Origin: Verrucomicrobiales bacterium
Lineage (GTDB): Bacteria > Verrucomicrobiota > Verrucomicrobiia > Limisphaerales > SXQI01
DNA length: 5,291 bases
Direction of reading: 5' to 3'
Assembly (NCBI GenBank): GCA_005793025.1
Contig: SXQI01000088.1
Coordinates: 1 to 5,291, forward strand
Below the pieces are notes generated by a model. It saw only the letters and a program-made list of their open reading frames with translations, ran no database searches and was not told the origin of the DNA. The position numbers were made by a program, and so were the translations under genes. This document shows positions 1-5,291 of the stretch, one piece after another. Positions within the stretch are counted from its first letter, which is position 1, and every line of letters starts with the position of its first letter.

Positions 1-13
1 CAACCGATGCGCG

Positions 14-1303
14 ATGGCACGCCCCACACAACTCAGTCTCTGTAGTTTTTGTGGGAAGTCCCATGCCGAAGTAAAAAAACTAATCCCCGGCCCCGGAGTT
101 TTCATTTGCGATCATTGCGTCACGGTCTGCAAAAGCGTGGTCGATAAAGAATTGCAATTGGAGGCAAAGAAACCTGTCCAACCATTGCAGGTTCCTCGCC
201 CGGCGGACATCAAAGCTCAGCTGGATCTTTTTTGCATTGGCCAAGAACACGCCAAACGCACCCTGTCCGTTGCGGTCCACAACCATTACAAACGAATTGT
301 TAATGGTCAGGATAACCCTGAGGTAGGTGGCGTTCCGGTGATGTCGCCAAAGCTGGCCGCAGTTGAGATCGAGAAAAGTAATATTCTATTGGTCGGTCCG
401 ACAGGTTCTGGGAAGACCTTGTTAGCTCGAACCTTGGCTCGAGTGCTCAACGTCCCGTTCGCGATCGCCGACGCGACGGCCTTGACCGAAGCTGGTTACG
501 TAGGGGAAGACGTCGAAACAATCATCCAACGATTGCTCCAGAACGCAGATTACGACGTCAAACGCGCTCAAACGGGGATCATTTACGTCGATGAGATCGA
601 CAAAATCTCACGAAAAACCGAAAATGTTTCAATCACCCGAGACGTTTCTGGAGAAGGAGTGCAACAAGCGTTGCTCAAGATCTTGGAGGGCACGATCTGC
701 AACGTCCCGCCTCAGGGAGGCCGCAAACACCCACAGCAAGAATACATCCGCGTGGACACCACCAATATCCTCTTTATTTGCGGAGGTGCCTTCGTTGGGA
801 TCGACCAAGTTATTCAACGCCGACTGGGCACGCGAGTCATGGGTTTCGGGTCCAAGGAAAACGGCCAAAAACTGGCCGAGATGACTCCGCAAAGCACCCT
901 GCAACACATCGAACCCGAGGACCTGCTCAGCTATGGTTTTATTCCGGAATTCATCGGACGCCTCCCCATGGTGACCGTTTTGGAGGAACTCACCCTAGAT
1001 CAGTTGGAGCAGATTTTAACCGAAACAAAAAACGCCCTCACTCAGCAATTCACGAAGTTATTGGCGTTCGAAGGGGTAGAGCTTCGGTTCTCGCGCGATG
1101 CAGTGACAGAACTCGCCACGCAAGCGATTCGTAAGGGCACAGGAGCACGGGCACTCCGGGCTTTGCTCGAAAAATTGATGCTCGACGTCATGTTCGAGAT
1201 CCCCGGTGCCAGCGATATTTCTTTGGTGACGATCAACGGGTCAGTGGTTCGCGGCGAATCCAAACCCATCATCAGCCGCAAGCCAGTTCAGGCAGCCGCC
1301 TGA
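14..1303 (+). CDS. clpX: ATP-dependent Clp protease ATP-binding subunit ClpX
   Basis: ClpX is a cytosolic AAA+ unfoldase that forms hexamers, recognises tagged substrates and threads them into the ClpP peptidase. The 429-residue product is about the usual length. The N-terminal zinc-binding domain has C10/C13 and C32/C35. The AAA+ core shows Walker A GPTGSGKT (128-135), pore-1 loop GYVG (161-164), Walker B with D193-E194, the RKH pore loop (237-239), an arginine finger at R316 in the PEFIGRLP block, and sensor-2 GAR (377-379). The ClpP-docking tripeptide is MGF (276-278) instead of the usual IGF-type sequence. About a dozen residues more than in E. coli ClpX precede Walker A (roughly 100-120). 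The ATG at 14 matches the family start just before the zinc finger, but the frame stays open to the left edge and no upstream region is visible, so the start cannot be verified. clpP commonly precedes clpX in bacteria; here that would be outside the window. Confidence 0.98.
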   Translation: MARPTQLSLCSFCGKSHAEVKKLIPGPGVFICDHCVTVCKSVVDKELQLEAKKPVQPLQVPRPADIKAQLDLFCIGQEHAKRTLSVAVHNHYKRIVNGQDNPEVGGVPVMSPKLAAVEIEKSNILLVGPTGSGKTLLARTLARVLNVPFAIADATALTEAGYVGEDVETIIQRLLQNADYDVKRAQTGIIYVDEIDKISRKTENVSITRDVSGEGVQQALLKILEGTICNVPPQGGRKHPQQEYIRVDTTNILFICGGAFVGIDQVIQRRLGTRVMGFGSKENGQKLAEMTPQSTLQHIEPEDLLSYGFIPEFIGRLPMVTVLEELTLDQLEQILTETKNALTQQFTKLLAFEGVELRFSRDAVTELATQAIRKGTGARALRALLEKLMLDVMFEIPGASDISLVTINGSVVRGESKPIISRKPVQAAA

Positions 1304-1313
1304 TCTTGGATCG

Positions 1314-1332
1314 CTCGGAGCTTCCTTCCGAG
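1314..1332 (+). other. Small inverted repeat after clpX (weak terminator or mRNA 3'-end hairpin)
   Basis: CTCGGA (1314-1319) and TCCGAG (1327-1332) are perfect reverse complements around a 7-base spacer, about 10 bases after the clpX stop. The position suits a 3'-end or attenuating hairpin. The stem is only 6 bp and is not followed by a run of T, so an intrinsic terminator is not well supported. A chance repeat is quite possible. Confidence 0.25.
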
Positions 1333-1354
1333 AGGTTTCCCTCGCCATTTTGCC

Positions 1355-1383
1355 TTGAGTTTTATGTTCCAAAACCGTTTAAC
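1355..1383 (+). promoter_or_regulatory. Candidate sigma70-like promoter for the aminotransferase gene
   Basis: TTGAGT (1355-1360) and TTTAAC (1378-1383) each match 4 of 6 bases of the -35 and -10 consensus and are separated by exactly 17 bases. Transcription would start near 1390, giving a leader of roughly 12 bases before the ATG at 1402. This fits the missing Shine-Dalgarno sequence and would rule out the upstream TTG at 1306 as start. It is inferred from consensus only; matches this weak occur by chance. Confidence 0.3.
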
Positions 1384-1401
1384 CTGACGCGACAAACTCC
1401 T

Positions 1402-2583
1402 ATGAGTTCACCGTTCCAGCCCAATCAATTCGTGGCGGATCATGTCCGCGGGATACCCCGTTCGGGCATCCGCGAGTTCTTCGACATCGTGCAGAGCCAA
1501 AAATCAGTCATATCGCTCGGCGTGGGAGAACCAGACTTCGTAACACCTTGGCACATCCGCGAGGCCGCTATTTATGCTCTAGAGTGCGGAAAAACGACCT
1601 ACACCTCCAATCTCGGGTTACTGAAACTGCGTGAAGCGATCAGCACCATGATCGAAAGGAATTTCGGTGTGAGCTATGATCCGGTCAAACAGATCCTGAT
1701 CGCCGTCGGTGTGAGCGAGGCCCTCGATTTAGCATTACGCGCCATCATTAATCCGGGCGACGAAATCATTTATCACGAACCTTGCTACGTCAGCTACTCT
1801 CCTAGCGTGGCGTTAGCCCACGGCATTCCGGTCGCAGTCGAATGTCGCGCAGAGGACGGATTCGCCGTCACAGCCGAAGCCATCGCCAAAGCGATCACCC
1901 CCAAGAGCAAAGCGCTGTTGCTCAACTTCCCAACTAACCCTACCGGGGGAACGATGACTCGGGAGGAGTTGCTCAAAATTGCCGAATTAGTGATCCGACA
2001 CAACCTCATCGTGATCACCGACGAGATCTATTCCGAACTCACTTTCGAAGGAGAACATGTCAGCATCGCTTCCTTACCGGGGATGAAGGAGCGCACCATT
2101 TTCCTGCATGGGTTTTCCAAAGCATACGCGATGACCGGCTTCCGAATTGGCTACGCGTGCGGTCCAGCGGAGTTGATTGATGCGATGATGAAGATCCATC
2201 AATACTCGATGCTCTGCGCCAGCATCATCAGCCAAGAAGCGGCCCTAGAGGCCATTTTACATGGTGAACCCGACACGGTTGCAATGCGCGATCAATACAA
2301 AGTGCGCCGGAATTTTATCGTGAACGCGTTTAACTCGATGGGGTTGACCTGCCACCTCCCTCGTGGCTCATTTTATGCCTTCCCGTCGATCCGCTCCACG
2401 GGTCTGAGTTCCAGAGAATTTGCCATCCGTTTGTTACAGGAGGAGAAAGTTGCGGCGGTTCCGGGCAGTGCCTTCGGGACCTGCGGCGAAGGATACCTGC
2501 GCTGTTGCTTTGCCACGGCGTTGGATCAGATCAAAATCGCAACCGAGCGCATGGCCGCCTTCGTGAAACGGGTGCGAGGATGA
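1402..2583 (+). CDS. Class I/II PLP-dependent aminotransferase (aspartate aminotransferase superfamily)
   Basis: This is a cytosolic fold-type I aminotransferase that moves an amino group between an amino acid and a 2-oxo acid using pyridoxal phosphate. With the ATG at 1402 the product is 393 residues, typical for the family. Visible site residues are Y67 in the TTYTSNLG segment, N179 in NFPTNPTGG, D207 and Y210 in TDEIY, the PLP-binding K240 in GFSKAYAMTGFRIGY with phosphate-contacting R248, and the substrate-carboxylate R367 in GYLRCCFA. The frame can be extended to a TTG at 1306, but those 32 extra codons look unlike any family N-terminus, whereas the ATG start leads quickly into the family-like GIPRSGIREFFDIV segment. 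No Shine-Dalgarno sequence precedes the ATG. The gene follows clpX by 98 bases on the same strand. It resembles the PatA/AspC-like subgroup, but the exact substrate (aspartate, aromatic or another amino acid) cannot be read from the sequence, so no symbol is given. Confidence 0.93.
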   Translation: MSSPFQPNQFVADHVRGIPRSGIREFFDIVQSQKSVISLGVGEPDFVTPWHIREAAIYALECGKTTYTSNLGLLKLREAISTMIERNFGVSYDPVKQILIAVGVSEALDLALRAIINPGDEIIYHEPCYVSYSPSVALAHGIPVAVECRAEDGFAVTAEAIAKAITPKSKALLLNFPTNPTGGTMTREELLKIAELVIRHNLIVITDEIYSELTFEGEHVSIASLPGMKERTIFLHGFSKAYAMTGFRIGYACGPAELIDAMMKIHQYSMLCASIISQEAALEAILHGEPDTVAMRDQYKVRRNFIVNAFNSMGLTCHLPRGSFYAFPSIRSTGLSSREFAIRLLQEEKVAAVPGSAFGTCGEGYLRCCFATALDQIKIATERMAAFVKRVRG

Positions 2584-2680
2584 TCTAAACCCTGAGAACC
2601 AAAAAATGGGGGGACCAAGAGAATAAAACATCGCGTTCCGCGTCGAAATTCATTAGCTTGCCACCCGTACGCTGCCGTCT

Positions 2681-4432
2681 ATGACTACCGTTGCCCCACT
2701 GTCAATCCCTCGCCCGATTGCGCTTCAGAAATTTCGCGCTCCGAAGAAAAACATTCCACAGACCGTGGCGGAACGCACTCGGATCCTCAAGGCCGTGAGA
2801 CATTATGTCGCGGAGCATGATCCCGTTCCGCCGATGCCAGCCGCAGAAATTAAGGTTCACGCGGACGGCCTTGTGGTCAGCCTCGGTTGCGATCCTATTT
2901 ACCGCGATTACATCGGCGTCCTACTCAGCAACGAAATGTGGCGGGAAACCTTGGCGACCGTTCCCTTCGAGCGCAGGCTCCTCCTGCTCCCCAAGTGTTT
3001 ACGGATTGAGAGCAAATGTCCGGCACCATTCGACGAGTTCGGATTGCTCTGCAAACAATGCGGGCTTTGCACCATCCAAGATCTCCAATCCGAGGCAGAA
3101 CGTTTGGGCTACGCGGTGTTGGTAGCTGAGGGTTCAGCTATCGTCATGTCATTGATTCAGACCGGGAAGATTGAGGCCATTGTTGGCGTGAGTTGCCTGC
3201 CAGTTCTTGAACGTGCATTCCCCTACATGGAAGCTGCCGCCATCCCCGGCGTGGCGATTCCGTTGCTTCAGGATGATTGCATCGATACGAACGTGGATAT
3301 CGAATGGGTCTGGGACTATATCCACCTGACCAGCGACGATCAGACACGCCGCATGGATCTAGGGGCAATGCGCGAGGAGGTTGATTCTTGGTTCAATCCA
3401 CAATCGTTGGAAAAAATCATGGGGCCTTCCGAAGGGGAAACAGAGGTCTTAGCCCGCGATTGGCTCAACCGTGCGGGTAAACGTTGGCGGCCATTCCTAG
3501 CAGTGGCGACTTACCAAGCCCTGCGTGCAACCCCAGAATCGGCTCTACCTGAGGACATTCGAAAAATCGCCGTCGCCGTCGAATGCTTCCACAAGGCTTC
3601 GTTGGTTCACGATGACATTGAAGATAATGACACCGAACGATACGGCGAAAAAACACTGCACGAGGAACACGGGGTTGCAATCGCTCTCAACATCGGAGAT
3701 CTCCTCATCGGCGAAGGGTATCGACTCCTAGCTGAGTGCAACCTCTCGGGCGATCAACGTGCAGCAATGATGCAGGTCGCCTCCGAAGGCCAACGCCAAC
3801 TCTGCCGAGGACAAGGTGCAGAACTCGCTTGGGCGCACCGGCCTGAGCCCTTGACCACGCTGCAAGTGCTCGATATTTTCCGCCGCAAAACCGCACCGGC
3901 TTTCGAGGTCGCACTTCGGATTGGTGCCATCTACGCCGGACACGATGAGGATGTTTCCGACGTGCTTGCTGCCTACAGCGAAGCTCTTGGAATCGCGTAT
4001 CAAATCCGTGATGATTTGAGCGATCTTGGCGATGGTGGTGAAACGAATGATATCGCCGGTCTCAGACCGAGCCTATTACTCGCCGTGGCACACGAACGGG
4101 CTAATGGTGAAAACAAATCCCTTTTGGAAAGCCTATGGCGACGCACTCCTCCCGCAGGCACCCAGACTTCCCAGATCGAAGCACTTTACCATGAGCTAAA
4201 AGCAGATGAACGCGCGGAGTCGCTGCTCGAAACCTATAAAGAAGAAGCCATCCGTTCGCTGCGGGATGTCGAGAACGCGAACCTCAAAGGACTCCTCCGA
4301 CGGGTCATCGGTAAGATTTTCAACGACACCGAAATCAAAGGATGGTGTCGGGAATTCGAACAAAAGAACGGTGTTCGACAGACGAATCTCCGGACCGAAC
4401 TCGAACCCGAAAGCTTACTGGCCACTCGCTGA
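2681..4432 (+). CDS. DUF116 domain - trans-polyprenyl diphosphate synthase fusion protein
   Basis: This 583-residue protein has two parts. Residues about 35-205 match the pattern of DUF116, a family of unknown function: LLLPKCLR (101-108), then C106, C113 and a C-x2-C-x2-C cluster (C124, C127, C130), then IVGVSCLP (167-174). These cysteines could bind a metal or an Fe-S cluster. Residues about 245-560 form an all-alpha isoprenyl synthase, which joins isopentenyl diphosphate units to an allylic diphosphate: GKRWRP (266-271), first Asp-rich motif DDIED (311-315), K403-T404, and second Asp-rich motif DDLSD (444-448). Small residues A306 and S307 before the first motif suggest a product longer than farnesyl diphosphate. 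Y321 replaces the second Arg of the usual RRG, and the usual GK-rich segment after the second motif is replaced by LRPSLLLA. The start is firm: an in-frame TAG lies at 2654-2656, with no ATG, GTG or TTG between it and 2681. No Shine-Dalgarno or transmembrane segment is visible. The last 18 bases overlap the convergent gene. Confidence 0.9.
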   Translation: MTTVAPLSIPRPIALQKFRAPKKNIPQTVAERTRILKAVRHYVAEHDPVPPMPAAEIKVHADGLVVSLGCDPIYRDYIGVLLSNEMWRETLATVPFERRLLLLPKCLRIESKCPAPFDEFGLLCKQCGLCTIQDLQSEAERLGYAVLVAEGSAIVMSLIQTGKIEAIVGVSCLPVLERAFPYMEAAAIPGVAIPLLQDDCIDTNVDIEWVWDYIHLTSDDQTRRMDLGAMREEVDSWFNPQSLEKIMGPSEGETEVLARDWLNRAGKRWRPFLAVATYQALRATPESALPEDIRKIAVAVECFHKASLVHDDIEDNDTERYGEKTLHEEHGVAIALNIGDLLIGEGYRLLAECNLSGDQRAAMMQVASEGQRQLCRGQGAELAWAHRPEPLTTLQVLDIFRRKTAPAFEVALRIGAIYAGHDEDVSDVLAAYSEALGIAYQIRDDLSDLGDGGETNDIAGLRPSLLLAVAHERANGENKSLLESLWRRTPPAGTQTSQIEALYHELKADERAESLLETYKEEAIRSLRDVENANLKGLLRRVIGKIFNDTEIKGWCREFEQKNGVRQTNLRTELEPESLLATR

Positions 4433-5291
4433 GGCGGCCTGTTGAAACGCCTGCCGCACAGGTGAGTTGTCGCCGTTCGGGAAGCCTGCCCGTTGGATCA
4501 TCAGGATTAGGATGCGTTGATGAGTGGGATCCGCCCAGCTCTGAGTCGCATAAGCACCCCCATGTCCAAACGTTCCCTCGGACAACATCGCGGTCACTCC
4601 CTCGGGGTGTTTGACCACCTGAAACCCATAACCCCAGCTCATCCCATCCACAAAACCAGTTTTAATCTCACCCGTTTGCGTCCTAGTCAAAGCATTGGCG
4701 GTATTCTCCGCCAGCATCCGTTTGCCCTCGTAAATGCCCCCTCTGAGCATCATTTGATAAAACGCAGCCATATCCATGGCGGTTGAAAAAAGCCCACCAG
4801 CGGGAATTGCTGTGCGCCGACGGTCAGAAAGTTCGCCTTTGATAAAATAATTCGCAACCTCCTCCAACCCCCTGCCATCCTTATCGGCCTTATAACTTTT
4901 AGCGATCCGCTTGGACTGAGAGGTCGTCGGCCAAAAAACGGTATCCTTCATGCCGAGGGGGTCGAAAATACGTTGTTTTACAAATTGGGAATAACTGATC
5001 CCCGAAAGCACCTCGACGAGACGACCCAAGGTGTTGATGCCCGGATTGCTGTATTCCCATTTGGTCCCCGGCGGGAAACGTAAGGGTTGCTGAGAATAAG
5101 CCATCACCAATTCGGAGAGAGTTGAATCGAACCGTGGAGCGGGCACATCTCCCATCCCAGATGTGTGGGTGAGTAAATCGTGGATAGTGATAGGCCGCGG
5201 AGCCGGGACCAATTGGCGATTGTCTTGAGTTTGCTCCTTGATCATCCAAAGTTTTTTGAACTCGGGCAGGTGTTTCTCGACAGGATCATCC
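4415..5291 (-). CDS. Class C beta-lactamase-family serine hydrolase, 5' end cut by window edge
   Basis: This is the C-terminal part of a penicillin-binding-protein-like serine hydrolase, a superfamily covering class C beta-lactamases, DD-peptidases and esterases. The frame stays open from the right edge: the first whole codon is at 5290-5288 and reads DDPVEKHLPEFKKLW into the Met at 5245, the normal family sequence before the ITIHDLLTHTSGMG block. That Met is therefore internal, not the start. About 291 residues are visible. The Y-x-N motif is YSN (codons about 5053-5045) and the third motif is HGG (about 4564-4556), in place of the KTG of true beta-lactamases, which favours an esterase or peptidase-like role over antibiotic hydrolysis. 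The S-x-x-K nucleophile motif and any signal peptide lie beyond the window. The TAA stop is at 4417-4415, inside the tail of the convergent DUF116-prenyl synthase gene. The substrate cannot be assigned. Confidence 0.93.
   Translation of the reverse strand, partial: DDPVEKHLPEFKKLWMIKEQTQDNRQLVPAPRPITIHDLLTHTSGMGDVPAPRFDSTLSELVMAYSQQPLRFPPGTKWEYSNPGINTLGRLVEVLSGISYSQFVKQRIFDPLGMKDTVFWPTTSQSKRIAKSYKADKDGRGLEEVANYFIKGELSDRRRTAIPAGGLFSTAMDMAAFYQMMLRGGIYEGKRMLAENTANALTRTQTGEIKTGFVDGMSWGYGFQVVKHPEGVTAMLSEGTFGHGGAYATQSWADPTHQRILILMIQRAGFPNGDNSPVRQAFQQAASASGQ

Noticed and set aside
1364..1387. Seven-codon leader ORF (ATG to TGA) just before the aminotransferase start
   Set aside because: It has no ribosome binding site, overlaps the candidate promoter, and its composition is uninformative; short ORFs of this size are expected by chance.
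2584..2680. Possible promoter or terminator between the aminotransferase and the fusion gene
   Set aside because: TAGCTT at 2654-2659 could be a -10 box, but no acceptable -35 hexamer lies 16-18 bases upstream. No stable hairpin with a T-run was found. The gap must hold whatever signals the gene uses, but none can be supported.
2805..3125. 106-codon plus-strand frame inside the DUF116 domain
   Set aside because: It is rich in Ser, Cys and Arg with no domain pattern, and the overlapping frame carries the conserved cysteine motifs; it is a shadow of the real gene.
4433..4460. Overlapping short inverted repeats (AGGCG/CGCCT, GCGGC/GCCGC, CCTGT/ACAGG) after the fusion gene stop
   Set aside because: The stems are only 5 bp, compete with each other, have no following T-run and lie within the serine hydrolase coding sequence, so they do not make a credible terminator.
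4899..5249. 116-codon minus-strand frame overlapping the serine hydrolase
   Set aside because: It lies on the same strand as the hydrolase in another frame, shows no recognisable domain, and the overlapped frame has clear family motifs.
1..5291. A previously undescribed multi-gene system (defence, mobile element or biosynthetic cluster)
   Set aside because: The genes are housekeeping or metabolic, with unrelated roles. No recombinase, toxin, nuclease, repeat array or boundary repeat was seen. Only the DUF116 fusion stands out.

Overview
The window carries four protein-coding genes and almost no non-coding DNA. Left to right they are clpX (+), a class I/II PLP-dependent aminotransferase (+), a two-domain protein joining a DUF116 module to a trans-polyprenyl diphosphate synthase (+), and a 5'-truncated class C beta-lactamase-family serine hydrolase (-) that runs off the right edge. 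No RNA gene, CRISPR array, insertion sequence or integration site was recognised. Gaps between genes are under 100 bases.

The organism is a bacterium of balanced, slightly GC-rich composition. The two internal genes with a settled start have no Shine-Dalgarno sequence. The serine hydrolase has a C-terminal style (HGG followed by an Asp-Pro and a 'LMIQR' strand) that I associate with Verrucomicrobiota and Planctomycetota. My best guess is a PVC-group bacterium, probably Verrucomicrobiota. This is inference from protein style, not proof.

Positions 1-1303 hold ClpX, the ATPase that unfolds substrates for ClpP. Its zinc finger, AAA+ motifs, pore loops and ClpP-docking loop are all present, so it looks functional; clpP may lie just off the left edge. 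A 98-base gap with a small hairpin and a plausible sigma70-like promoter leads to the aminotransferase (1402-2583), with all expected PLP-site residues. After another 97-base gap comes the most unusual gene (2681-4432): a cysteine-rich DUF116 domain followed in frame by a complete prenyl synthase with both aspartate-rich motifs, but with family-atypical residues next to each. Its last 18 bases overlap tail-to-tail with the oppositely oriented serine hydrolase (4415-5291).

The three plus-strand genes may be transcribed in the same direction but do not form an obvious single pathway: protein quality control, amino-acid metabolism and isoprenoid chain elongation. The DUF116-prenyl synthase fusion is the best candidate for under-described biology here. 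I found no evidence of a defence system, mobile element or other multi-gene novel system.
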